Below are positions 1-14,100 of a stretch of DNA of 64,000 bases, one piece after another. The position numbers and the translations under genes were made by a program. The DNA lies in assembly GCF_000524195.1 (NCBI RefSeq), contig NW_020170495.1, positions 167,692 through 231,691 on the forward strand, read 5' to 3'. Source of the stretch: Echinococcus granulosus (taxonomy: Eukaryota > Platyhelminthes > Cestoda > Cyclophyllidea > Taeniidae). Every line of letters begins with the position of its first letter. Within the stretch, counting starts at the first letter, position 1. Under the pieces are notes generated by a model. That model ran no database searches. It had not been told where the DNA came from and worked only from the letters and a program-made list of their open reading frames with translations.

Positions 1-3000
1 ATCCCATCTAAACGGACTGATGTGCTGTTGGATCGGCTGATTCTAGAGGCCGTTTCTTCAATGTCCATTTGGAAGAGGAAGCAGGGAAAGGAGGTGATCG
101 CGCAGGAGGGGCATCGACTGTTTAGGACTTATAGATGTGGGGGGATAAGTCAAGAGGTGGATTGAATGGAAGAAATAGAATCCTGAAAGCCACCCGTTTT
201 CCATGATTATACCAATGTTCTGATTATTGTTGCAACGATTGAATGGGGCGGGGTCAAGAATCCTCAACTAATGTAACAATGAAATTCGTAAACAATGCAA
301 AATTTTGTCTGAGGTTAGTGAACAAGTATTCAGGATATCAAGGATGAGAATTTCCTTATTTCGTGATATCACAGATTGCCATTAAAGTGGTTCAGTATTG
401 AATCAAACCGATTAGACTCTCTATGCTAACCAACCAGTAAACTTGCGCGATCCATCTACAGCAAAGCCAAAGGCAGGTTGAAATATATGAGGTCAACAAA
501 TTTTAAAGTTAAGAACTTGTGAATTCAGCTCTTGGTTTCGCTAGAATATTTATGGAACTTATGAAATCCAACCTAGGAAAGGGAATTGCAGATGTACGAA
601 TTAGACATCTTTGAATAAGTTACCGATCCGTAATAATTAACAACCTAGGTATCCAGGAATTGCTCATTTTTTGGTAGAATTATCCGCAATGCCTTGCGGT
701 GTAAAGTAGGTGCAAATGCTTACTGATATGACACGACCAACTTCGAGTACTGATAGAACCTGATGAAAATGATTTGAACTTGTATGCTATACCAACCGAG
801 GCTGACTCAGGTCTAAGGTTGCAGAGGTTTAGCGTGGAGTTCATCGTTTCCCATTTGGGGACAGTACCACCGGAAATGTTTTGAGCAGTATGAACCTAGT
901 AATTAACCACTTGGATATGCATCACCTACAGGAGGGTTCTCTGTTCATCCCCAGAAGGCTATGCTTGATGGGTGTGTATGTGTGGTGCATCGCATGAGCG
1001 ATTGTCCACTATGAATTGCCCGATGAAATCTGATCTGGTGATACAACCCGAAAGCGGGTAAGAAGAACCCGGACCAAGTGAATCAGTAGGAAAAAAGTTT
1101 AATTTTTGGAAGATAACTCAAACCTCAATTCGTAAATCTTGCCTGCGAGAGGAGTTACGCTGGTGGATGGAGGAGAAATGTGAAAAAGACAGCTTAAGCA
1201 CAAAATTGAAATAGAAAGGCATTTGTTTAGAGGGGGGTCGTTTGCTTTCCGAGGTAAAACTGTCTATTTGGAAAGGGATTCTGGATCGTCATGCTAGATA
1301 TATTAACAGATAAAACATTTTCAAAGGATCTCCTTATTTCTTCTTCTTCTTCATAACTGGTACACATATCTGTTAATTTGCCTTAGAATTTGAGAAAATT
1401 GAAATTGTTTGTGAATTGCTTCGGAAGAAAGTGGTTCTTAGTTTTTTTGTGGAAGAAGAAATGTGATTGGTTAATGGAATAAACATTGAGATTCTCCAAA
1501 AGTTCCCTAACGAACAGAAATGGAAAACTTTAAATCAACAAATAAACTATTTTCTCTATTTGTTTTCCACATTTTAATGATGAAAATTTTGGGCGAAAAG
1601 CACGTCTTTAGTTTTAAGTGCCGTTTCGCCATTGTGCATTTCTATTGACTGCATCGTTTTTTGGATTGGTGTCAAATATTTGAACCTTCTAAACTTATGA
1701 ACTGCTAGCGTTACGTCAGTTCATTGGGTCGCCGTTCAAGTTTATTGTGTCAAAACGATGTATTTTAAGTGTTCGTTCAACTATGTAAGCCATTCATTGT
1801 GCCAAACTTCCATTGCCATAGTGGCAGTATCTTTCCTCCCTCTCCAAAGCCAATGATCTCCCAACCCTTCTTCTATCTAGCAGCAAATCAATCGTTCGGA
1901 TTGGCATTCCATTCTATGGCCTTGAAGACACCCCGAGGCGCTGTACTACGAAAGAGTCTTTAATATTTCTGTGAAAATCTTTAAAAAGTAAATAGAAAAT
2001 GATCTGAGAGACCACTAAATCAAGAAATAGCCAAATAAATCCCGATTTCGTATAATTAAATCAATTGTCCATCCTGCAAATTGTTGATACGGATATGGAA
2101 TAGAAGTATTCAAAACAAAATTTAAAGCTTGATGAAGCCCAGGTAACCCATATTTTGACCTTCTGCCCAATTATAGGTAACTTGATACAGAAAAACGAAC
2201 TAAATTTTATCGAAAAGCACAGAATCATCTGCAAGAAGATAGGCAGTCAAGTCCGAATTAAAAGGTTTAGTAAAAGATCTCGATTATTTTAATAAAACAT
2301 TGATGTAAATGTAGTCGGTATGCCATAATAAAGTAAAGCTACAACCTGATTGGTTTATTAACCAACCAATAGAGGTCTGGGAAAATATTGCTGAACAATA
2401 AAATTAAGGGGCTGCACAATCCGACCAGTTAAGGTACACGCCTTATCATGAACAGTCTCATGAATTAATTTAACCAAAATCGAATGTTACTAATCAAACT
2501 AAGAATGAATTGCAGAATATTTTGATGTTTTTTGGTGCTAAACACAGGCGATGAGTTGTACGTTAGACTCACCGGCACAACTACTTTCAATTTATTCAAC
2601 TATACCGCCATAAAAGTGGAGAGCACAACCACAGAAATGTCCCACAGTTCTAAGATTGTCTCAAGGTACTTTTGAACAATTTAAATGCTCAAAATCTTTC
2701 ATTAGGCTGCCGAAAACGTTCCACTACTTTGACTTGTGGAGCTAGTGTTTGGTTTAGAAACATGCCAATGGGAGTCAATGGCCAAAGTCAGTCAATAAGA
2801 TACAGGAGCTCGGTTTACGATAGGTGTAATAACCTAGATAAGGCAGAACTCTGTATCCATCTCTCTTCTATTTCTCGACTGCCTACCCTATTTTGCATGC
2901 CCATGTAATGTTATCCTCTAATGCTACAAATGGGTGATAGTCATCGTGTTGCGAAATACTAGGCGAAAATGGCTAACGAGGATCCCTTCTCCTTCCATCT

Positions 3001-5128
3001 TGAAACATTAAAACGCCCATGGTTAAGTTCACCAATGTCAGAAGTGAAGTCTTGCCTTCACTTATAAAAATAGAACCTTTTCTAACTAGTTTACTAGCCC
3101 TAGCTGTCTCCACAAAAGCTCGCTGTGCTCATCATCGAGTGGATCTCTACAGCAACCAATTGGCCGTCAGAAAATAGACAGTGTATATGAGTGGGAAACG
3201 CCTACTTAGCATTTGACCACGACGTTTCATTCCCAATTGATATAGGCGCAAACAAGTTGTTTCATCACTACTTGAAACGTTACTGGGTATTGCTGTGGAC
3301 AACTTAATCTTGCATTGACATGTTAATAGCAAAAAACCATGATTCTCCACTGTTGCCAAGATCAAAGGAACGTTCTGAACGTGGTGCATCTCTCTCGGTC
3401 ATGTGCCTGTTCTGTTACGACATACAGAAAACTTGATAAATATCTTCCAGTCAAACTTAGTTAAAAAAAAAGAACAACCAGAGAGGGTCGGATCGCCACT
3501 AAACCTTCATGAGGGCAGAAAGGAAGAATGAAATAGTTGGGAAAACTCTATGTCCACAGAGGATTGTAATGTGTAGAGCTTTACTCCCAAAAAACGAGCA
3601 AATTTTTTATTTACCGTGACTCATTATCATACACAAAACCAGTTCCATTGGTAATCTTCATGTTTCTCGGTTCGTCTAGAACTCAATGACTATTTTAACC
3701 TCATATTTTAAATTTTTTACCTTTTCTATCACCGTAAAAGAAGATCCTGGTATTATCTTCCCAATCAACAAGGGGCAGTTTGAAAAGGGTTTAGTAATTG
3801 GTGGTCTAACTGCAAAGTCCCCTTTTGACAGGCGGTTTTAATCTAGTCTTGACCCCAAACTGTTTAGTCATGCATCACGTGGACGGCGGAACCTCTCTCC
3901 CCACCTCCAAGCTGATGGTTGGTGTGGGCAAGTTGGGAGAAGTTGAAAGTACCCACAATGAAAAAAACGTGATAGGTACGTCTCTCCACGTTAGTGCGTG
4001 GATGGATGGATAAGGGCTGAGATGATTTACTCCAGGAGAGGTGAATATAAAAAAATGGCAAGGATAAAAGGCGGACAGGTTACTCCAGGATAAACATGAG
4101 TTGACTGGCCTGAGATAAACGGGTGAGTAAGCCTGAGATGGACTGATGAAATCATAAAAAAAGAATTGGACAAATCTTCCAGAGATACATCATTCCTTAA
4201 TAATAATTCGCCTCAGAGTCTTCCTTCAATCACAACAGTAAGGTTGAATTCTTTTCCAAATGCATTTTGACAAAAAGGATTGATGAGACATTGTTTAGTT
4301 CAGAAATGTCTACGAAGGTTTAGCAATGAAAGGCAAGCCCTCCTCGTCAGTAATGGAAAAAATTCTATTGTAAACGAGACATTCTTGGTGGCAAAAGTGG
4401 TTTCAGTAGCTGCTTCATCAACCCAACTGAACTACATCTTGCTACAAGTAGAACAAATCAAGTTGCGTCAGCAGAAGTGTGGCATTTCACGGGTAGAAGG
4501 TCAACAAGAGGCAGCGGGACTCGCCACTCCTCCTTCTCAAGTTCAAAAACAATGACACATGACTGACACGAGTTAGTCATCGATCGCCACAGTTGACACC
4601 TCGTTGAAACCACATTATCACGTGTTCGTGCTGAAACACATTTCCCGCCGTCATGTCGGTTAGTATCTTTTTTTCTCCTATGAATTTACGCGAAACTAAC
4701 CCCATATGTAAATAAATTAATTAATAGTGCAAAATTTGCACTTTTCCGCCCTTTTCATCCTTTTTAGTCTTTAGAAATTAGCACTTTTCTGTCCTGAAAA
4801 GTACACTTAGCAGAAATAAATTTTAAGGGCCGTGCGATTCGTTCCCAGTTTAAGGTTTTCTATTTAAAAGGAGTATTTAGAACTGGTTTAAATGTCCTCC
4901 GAAGGAATAAGCAGTTTAAAGTTAATTATTTATTTTACCTACAAGTATATTCAAATATTTTCGTTAAAAAGATTAACATGAGCATGCTTCTTTTCAAAAA
5001 ACTTTATTTATTGAGCATCTAAATCTGGCTATCGAGATAAGAAATTTATTGGAATACTACTTAATGTCTATGAGTAGAATTTGATCATGCCATAAGAAGG
5101 GAAATTCAGGCGCCCACTCTTTGGTTAG
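1..5128. other. intergenic, no supported gene
   Basis: No exon with matching acceptor, donor and open frame could be defended here. A Gln-rich open frame on the plus strand at about 4438-4555 (ends with a stop at 4553-4555) is the only coding-like stretch, but it has no convincing splice sites. Degenerate GGAT-type repeats occur near 4000-4020. Confidence 0.5.
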
Positions 5129-5140
5129 AATTTTTGAAAA

Positions 5141-5179
5141 ATGGAACAACTGCACGGACCAATGACCCGTATCTCACGC
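5141..5179 (+). CDS. first coding exon of micro-exon gene, MEQLHGPMTRISR
   Basis: The ATG follows GAAAA, with an in-frame TGA just upstream and a possible 5' UTR acceptor (TTTGGTTAG) ending at 5128. The donor is CGC|GTAAGT, phase 0. The absence of a signal sequence is notable if the product is secreted. Confidence 0.5.
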
Positions 5180-8100
5180 GTAAGTTCCCTCTTGCCAAAA
5201 TTTACTTCAATTTTCATTAAAAGTAGCAGTACTTGAATGATAAATGCTACTTAAGCATTTGGCACCTCGGTGTTGAGCTAGTGCTTAAACAATTTTGCTT
5301 TCCAGCGAACCGAGTCCAGATTCTTCTCTGAAGAAATGTGTGGACCAACGGTATGCATCAGTCGCTAGTCATCTTGAACCAAAAAATCACTTAGTGTGCC
5401 AATAAATAGGGAGATTGCTTATGTTAAACCTATGGGCATTCCTAAATGCTTAAAAGTGACGATCAAATGACACCTGAATAGCGACTTTGGTGGAGGATTT
5501 GGGGCTTCTTAGAATCAGACAGGCAGTTATTGCTGCTGCAAATACGATGAAGAGGAGAGATATTGCTTTGAGCTAGATGAGACTATCATATTCAGTCAAG
5601 GTGAATTTTTTTACGTAAACAATGGACACCATTGAAGTATTAGCGCAACTGCTTGTAGTTTGGTGAACTTAGAAGCTATCTTTTGCAATAAGCTTGGATA
5701 AAATTTCGGAAAATTCTGGGTCGATTTAATATTTTCGACTTATTTTGACATCACCAACTTCAGTATTCTTCATAGTCTAACATCAGAGAGATCTACCTCA
5801 CTTTGCGCTCACCTCATTGGCTCATTTCCAGGAGATCTAGTTACCTCTGGATGGATAAGTTCCGGAAATTCCACAACTGTACGAATTTGCCTTCGTTTCC
5901 ACAGATTCTCCTCGAATTTCATTATCAATAAGTGTAAAATAAAGGCCCAATTTTTCGCAGAAAGCATCACCTCACTATCAACACTATATCTAACGAAATC
6001 GTCGTAAAAATGCAGTCGACACCAAAATACTGAAAAGGTAGTGTTTGTTCCAAAAGTCGATAAAATCCGCACCAAAACGAAGCATTAAATAGTTTCAAAT
6101 TCAGAAAAAAATTCCGAAGCGGGGGAAAAAATTTATATTTTATCATGAAATAGTGAAGAAAAATATAGCCCAACTCAGTGTATATTCTCTAATTTAGCAA
6201 ATCAGAACGCATGAGGAGACGAGAGAAGAAATTCACACCTACTCCCCAGAGGTAGGCTCTGCTATGCTGACTAATCAAATGCGAAATTTCGCCTCAAAGT
6301 TTTCGATTTGCGGCACTGCTACTTGTCGGGTTTATTAGTAGCATATTCGAACAAAGCGCTAAAATCACACTCCACCGTAGGCGATAGACAAAGCTTGTTC
6401 TACACAAAAAAACCATTTCTTCTGGAAATAAAACACTGGAAAAAAAACTCGCATTAGTGATTGGTAAGATTGATGTAAAAAAATATTCCGGGGTTGGAGG
6501 GGCTGTAGAGGTACTTGTGAAAAGTCAGCAAAATATTCGATTTTAAGGAAAAATGCTAAAGTAAACATACAGTATCTTACATTAAATCAAGATCTTTGNN
6601 NNNNNNNNNNNNNNNNNNNNNNNNNNNNNNNNNNNNNNNNNNNNNNNNNNNNNNNNNNNNNNNNNNNNNNNNNNNNNNNNNNNNNNNNNNNNNNNNNNTG
6701 CACATAGGCAAATATCAAATTAGAAGATAATAAAGATGAATAGCTGCCATGTTTCTGGCAGGTGCTTTGCCACTTTTACCGATGGATAAAGTCTTACTCA
6801 TTATTCATTACTTCTCCTCATTCTTTATGTAAGGAGGGCTTTCAAGTCTTGATACACTATATTTTCACCGTATGAAATACAAAAGCATGGTACGAACGAA
6901 GTGGAAACATCTCCTCTCTTTTAAACTTTGTCTGGTCGCCTTCATTTAATTAGCTCTAGAAATAAAAAGCCGATCTAGCCTCATCGAAACCATTGAAAAA
7001 GCACAAGCGATCAGGAAACAGTTGGGTCTGAGGTCAATTGTGTGGCATGAAACTGTTTTAAAAAAGTAGCACTTTACGAAAACAGGTGTCAAGTAATCAC
7101 CTTAACAGCTTTATTCATCTTTTCCAATCGCTGCTTCATATAGGAACCAGGAAGTGGGTATCATCAGGGTGGCTGCCAGGAGCCAATGCGATCGTCGGTA
7201 AGTCAAAAGCTATCCTTTTAAAATAATATTTTTCTAAATTCAAGCATTTCCTTGTGCACACTTTCCTGACTTTTAACAGCAGAATTGCATAAACACTGCC
7301 ACAAAATCAGTTTCCACGTCTTTTAAGCCATAAAGTTAACTTTATTTCCAGCCTTATTCAGCACAGTGACTAAAAAATAAACTGTTTATTTGTTTAAAAG
7401 ACTAGTAAACTTTAAATAAAATTTTTATTTACGCGACTCCCTATTGCTTGCTCCTACATTGAGGTCGAAATGCCATAGCTGTCAACCAGGACAGCTTTAA
7501 CAGAAAACTATGATGGAGTAATGTCAAGTTTTGCGGCCGTGACTAGAAGAAAACCGAGCAACAAATTACTGCAGAGAGGGAGATTTAAAATTTGATTCCA
7601 CGCCTGAGGGCAAATGAATTATGCTTTCTCGAAGATATTTAATATTTTCTTTTTCATACTTCCAGCGAGCGCCGACTTCGTACTGCCTTGACGGCTATCA
7701 GAAACCGGGCCAGCCATTGGTAGGTTGTTTTTAGGAAGTGGATTTTCATCACTTCTAAAATTTAAACTCGCGGTACAAGTTCAGGTGATACTCTAGTGTG
7801 AGGTTTGCTGGGCACTTTTAAACAGACAAATCTTTTCCTTTTCCAGAAGCTAGTTACCTTTACTTAACGTCAAAATGATTTTCCAAATAAGGGTGGAAAC
7901 AACTGTAGCGTCCCGAGACTTCCCTGAATGCATACTGTCGACGTATAGAAGGGCTCGGGGGCTGCTGGAATGACCCCGGGGGCCAGAACGCCCGCTGGAG
8001 GAACAATGGTGCAGCCAGTCACCAAAACCGAGAGTTGAACAAACAAAGCCGATACTTTGTTTGAAAGAAGCAGACATATAAAGCACAATTTAAGTTCCCC

Positions 8101-11100
8101 CGGGGGTAAAAATAACAATATTTGTAAGAATTTTAACTAACTGGAACGGTTAAGAAATGCTCGAAAACTCGTGGAATTAAAACTTTCCACCTAACAGCTT
8201 CCTTATGTAAATAAATTTCCACTCAGGTCAGATAATAATGAGTTTTAAAAATGCAGAAACATCTGCATTTTTGAGCAACCGGGTCCTGTCCTGACCCTTG
8301 CGATCCGGAGCTGGAGTGCTTCGGCAGTGCTGCATTCCACGTGATCAAAGTAAAGTGGGGTGTTAAGCAAATACCCAGCTATTATCAAATACCATAACTA
8401 CCTGTCAAAATCTTTTAAAATAAATAAGGAAAGAAACATGATGAGTGGAGTCCCACTCTAACCTTGGTAACTAAAACTGATTCCGCATGGTTAGAAGGAA
8501 GAAAGGTTTATTATTAACTGACATTTCCCCCCCTCCCCCCGAACTTCTTTCACCGAGCGTCGTCAAGCCAGCCCCGATCACGGAGGTGAATATTCACTCT
8601 ATGAATTTATCACTTATTGTTTTCCCTTTTAATGTCTGATACTTTAGAAAAACATTTTTTGTCTGTAAACAGCAACATGAAAATCCGTACTACCGTGAGG
8701 GCTACCAGGATCAGGGGAACACCTTGGTGAGAATATAGTTTGAAAACGCCTCTATTTCTTCTCCAACAGCATATTATTATTAAGTCCGGAGGGAGTTCGA
8801 GTCGTTGAGCCGGATAAAACCCTAGGTTAGCAAAAGTGGGCAAAAAATGTGTACGAAACATCCAACAGAGGTGGTGCATTCGAACAGGCTCATTTAAAAA
8901 AAATTACCTTTTTGAATTCATTTTGAGAATATTTTACGCATCAAAAGAGGATCAGTAGTCAACAGAAACAGATTTTTACTTGTACTTCCAGATTTATACA
9001 TTAAAGCACCCAAATATTTATTTAAAATTTGGTGCCGAAATCAAGCGAAGTGATCCAGCATTTGCCACACGGAGGAAAATGGACGACGAGGCTTAAATAT
9101 GAGTGTATTCTAAACACTTTTTTTCACTCTCATAAACAAAAATATTCCTTCATCCATCTAAAATTTTTTGTTTTTTCTTACTTTCTTCCGGTCGCCAGCG
9201 ACCACCAAATTGCATGTATCGTGAAAGTTCGGCGGAAACCGACCAATCATCGGTGAGTACTTTTTCATCCACAAGATAATGACAAAGTCAAACTTGGCAT
9301 TTCAAATACCCTTCAAAAATCCATGAAAAAACGAATATTCCTAGTAAATGTATGAAATCTAGTTGCAAAAGAAGTTAGACTTGAAAAGTAAACCAAATGG
9401 CACTTTTAGGCATACAGGCACAGCATCAACATCTTAGGTTCGGCGATGTGAACAAATCTTTTTTAACAAGGAGATGCTTTCTGCCACTTTCTTCCTCTTT
9501 TTAATCCTCATGGATGCGAATCGAGATTGTCCAGTTTAAAAGCTCCCGACGCCTTTCATTAAACTTGTCGCAGAGCATTTGAAGAAGGCTTGGCAGAAGG
9601 CCTGCGAAAACTACTTGATTCCAGTGACAAATCCTCCCTTCATCCATCGTGATCAAAAGGGCTCACTTGTCCCAATCAAAGCAGATAATTGCATGTCAGT
9701 AATGATCAAGAGAATTGGGGATTACCATGTCAAAAACAACCATAAGTAGGGTTTGACGTGGAAAAGAGAAGTCGTGGGAGTTGTTGATCACCCGGATTTG
9801 CCTCAGATGCAGTAACAAGAGATGCCACCGAGCTCCAAATACGATCATCTTTTCCTTCACCGTTTTTTCATATTTCCTCACGCCCTCTGACCAGTTATGG
9901 AAAATGACCACTCACTTTTGTGTCAAGCCACCAAACGCACCATCAACCGTCTTTAAACTACCCACTGCCTGAAGTCAATCTACAAATCATGCCCTGTGGC
10001 TTCGGTGCACTGAGGACCAACAATATTTACCATTAATGTAACCAACAATGGGACGGTAGAGGTGTTTGTGGATGTGGAAATAATTTCTCCTCCGAAACGC
10101 GTAAGACTGGTGAGCGGGCGAGTAGGAATTCCCGTTCCTATGCATGACAACGCGAGGCGTAATCAAAAGGCGTCACAAGACTGCATGACACATTTCATTA
10201 TCAAATTGTGATGGACTTTCTTTTACTCTAAATTAGCTACCTCGAGGCTGTTGTAGTCAAGAAAGTGAGCAATTTGAGGTGCGTTTCATTCCTGTCAATT
10301 TTAATCCTCGCTTTAACTCAACCAATTTGAGTTTCCAGTTAGCCTGTCTTTCTACTCCCAACCTCTTAGCGATCGCCACATTCAACTTGTCATGGAGGCT
10401 GTCAGGATCAGGGGAGATCAGCGGTGAGTGAATGCAGATCGCAATTCTTGATAAAATTAAGAATCGTGTGTATCGCAAACTTAGCCTACTTTCAGCAATA
10501 ACCTATCAGTAATGACAATCTACTGGAGGGAATTCCAAACTTGAGCAGCGAAATAATCTGGAGGGAGAACCAGAGAACTAGTACTGTAGTGGAAGCTGTC
10601 AAAATTTCCTGAGCTAATGGCAAGAAAAGAATTTTGTCTAAGAGGGAGGGGAGGGGGGGAACCCCATTAAGTTAGAATAGTAGGACATTTACGCGGCCTC
10701 AAAATTTGTGAATAAGTGTTGTACGCTCTGAGCCCCTCCAACCACCAGTAGAGCGTGGGACTCAGCTAGGTTAATAGTAAAATACGTATTTTTTGTCTAC
10801 CTGTTTAATTACAAAGAATACGATGTCCTAAATTAATGCATCCCGAGCATATCGGATTGAGATCAAGTAAACAAGGCGGGACAATGTCTACCGACCCCCA
10901 AGAGGGGAAGGACAAAAGTTTAATGATGGAAAGAATAGAGTTGGAAGGGATCAGGATAAAACGATCAACAGCATTTCAGTCTTTCAAACAATTAGACAAG
11001 AAATAATAGCTAGGAGTGAAGTTAAAATGGGCGTCTAAACTATGGTCGGATTTTATAAAGCCCAGTCGTCGATCTGGAGCTTGCGCTAGGCGAAATAGTT

Positions 11101-14100
11101 TGAAATGAAGGCGATTACGCTCATTTTCAAATGTACAAAAGAAGAATATGAGTCGTCGGACGTTGGTACAGCAAAGCCAAATGATATTTGGTCTTCAAAC
11201 AAATAAGCACTTTTTCTAAAAAAAATCTATCTTCACGATCTCTTTTTATTTAACTGTGTTTATTCTGTGGATGTAATTGAAACAAAGTAACTTCAAAGGT
11301 TGATTTTTTTTTCCCCAACGCCTAGCAACCGCCTAGCCACAGTCGCGGCTTTCAGTCAAGCCATCCACCAAAGGTAAAATCATTTTGTTCATTGTTCCAT
11401 TCAAAAAAAAAATAATGGCAATAATTGCTCTCATTGTGAAATGTACATTTCTTTCAACTGGCAGAAGTTATTCTTCGTTGTTTTCACAATTCCAGCAAAA
11501 TCCCACCTCACCGTGTTGTGGGGCGGGAGGGAACCTGGTAAATCCTATTCACTTCCACTCCAAATAAGCTCATAACAATGGGACTTCAAAAGGTGCTATT
11601 TATTCAACGCATTTACAGAAACAACCGAGTGAAATGTGCTATGAGGATCTACAGAAGCCGAGAATTCCCAGTGTAAGTACTTCTTTTAATTCATTTTCAA
11701 AATGAAAAGAAGAATCAGCAAGTTAGAGTAGCTTGACGAAATGGTTATGCGCCTCTTCTTGCTCACAGCGATTTCAGAGGGCATTTCGAGAGAGTCTTCA
11801 AAATCCACAAACGTGTGAGGTAACACCCCCCCCCCCCCACCCTGTTAACGTTAATGTTTACAATTCCTCAAGATTGTACTTACTGGTGTGAATGCTTTGC
11901 AGAGACTGGCAAACGATATGACCTACGAAAGCGCGCCACAAGTACGACCGTATGGGGTACTTCAGTCACATTTGAAATGAAAATCGCTTGCCTATTTTTT
12001 TTTACCTTGATCCATCATTTTTGCATTTTTTTAGAGGCTACCGAGCTCCTTCTATAATGAGAGATTTCAACAGGCCAAGATGTCAGGGGTAGGCTGTATT
12101 TTTACATGGGCCATCACACCTATTAAGTGCCAATAGGTTGTCATTTCTCCCCTCTTCATAAACATTACCTCATTTAAAAGTGGGATTTTTTGCCTCTGGT
12201 TTTCTCAAGTGCCATCATTCAGGCAGTTTTGCAAGGCTAAAACTAAAAGCAGTGCTTAAGCTTTAGTTTACAGCTACGTCAACTGGGAAGGAAGAGTCAT
12301 GGTTGAAGCTAAGCAAATATGGCTCAAGCATTAAAAAGAGGAAAATAAGTTTCAAAGACGGCCGATTTATATTGAAAAGCGCAGTACTGAGGAAGGGTCG
12401 TTTGCTGACCGACTGAAATGTTGAGCACACAAACACGTCATTGGTTGTCCTCAACCGCTCTTGTCTCCTACCCCACACCTCGGACTCCGTTGCCAGGAGA
12501 CCATGCCTAGTTTGTGTTTATGTGTCCCCCCTAAAAGCCAAACCACTCAAATGTCTGCCATAAGTGGCTTAAAAAACGTGAGACCTCACTACGTAAAACT
12601 TGGCCGAAAGCTTTGGGCTTTTGGATGGGAGATTGGGGAGGGAGATGATGTCTTATCCTCATCCCCATCGCTATTACTCTTTTCCTCCTTTTTTGATACA
12701 AGACAATCACATGAGAAATAGACTGTTGGGGTTCAGTTACTCACCTGCTAGAGACTAAACCTCTCACAAAAACTAAACTTGCAGAGAGTCATTATCTTGT
12801 TGAAAAAGGATGACAGACCACATCTGTTAAAGATTTGAACGGGGAAAAGGAATTTAGCAAGCTACTTCTGGTTATAAAAGCCACACAAGCCCTTAAGCTT
12901 AGCATCAAACGTGTCCATTTGTCGAAATGTGCATTGCCCCTTGATTCTCCACCTTTCGGTTCAGTTGATCTGGTTAAACACCAACTGCCAAATCCGGTTA
13001 ATCCCTCTGGTATGCAAGCCGGATGGTAGACAAAAAAGACCAACACTGTAAATTCACCTTTCGAGTTTTCGCAAGGGTGGATGGATGGCTAGACGGATAG
13101 TGGGACATATCTGTCACCGCCTTCTGTTCACCACCACCAAATTCGCAGCTCATGTCTGTCCCCCACGTGGCCTACTGACTTAATTTTGTGGTTTCGACTA
13201 GCCCAGATTTGCCTAAAACAATACTAATTTTCACTCTCAGCTCATCGTCCCTTGTACTATGCTTTTATGCGCCTTTCTTTCGCCTCCTAAACTACTTCGA
13301 GTTGTCATCTGAGCTCCACGCCGTCTCACTCAGCTCCATGACGCAAATCATATCCAAGAAATGAAATATAAAATACGTTTTGAATTAAAAATAGCATGCA
13401 ACTAGTTCGAAAGAGAAATAGTAATTGTCTAACTTGCCACTTTTAACCATTTTTGAGCAGTCATGTAGTCACCTTTAAAGGAGCTGTTATTAAATCCACG
13501 TGCCCCCTTTTCATGTAAAAGCAACGATACTTTTTTTGCAAGGAGGCTTCATTCTTAAAGAAGAAAATAAATAATCGTAATACATTTCATTTTAGCGGAA
13601 TCCCACCTCATGCTGTCGTGAATATCAACAGAAACAATGCTCATCCGGGGTAAGAATACTTTTCTATGGTTGTAAACGAGACAAATAGTAGTCTCTTTAT
13701 TAATAAATCCTTCACAAAATTCCAAGAGTAAAATATAAAATAAAACTCTTGTTAAAAAATGCGGCAGGATGTAAACCCGGAGTTGCGTGAAGCCTGTCAG
13801 GGAACTCGCGTACCCCGAAGTGGATTTGCTGTTTTGTTTTAATTAAAACTCGGGATATTTAATATTTTATGGATAATATATCTCGTCCGTTTTCTGGCCA
13901 AATCCAATTTAGTCTCATCATGAAACAGCATGCACCGTAGAGGCAGCTCCCTAATTATTTATGAAAAAAATTTTCAGTTGCTCAACTCATCCCATTTTTA
14001 ATCCTTAAACTGTTTAGAGATCGGCAGGGAGAGGCGGTTTTGATGAAATGGGGCCACCATGCCAGTCAAAGGTAATGAATGTGGTGCGATTTCTATCACA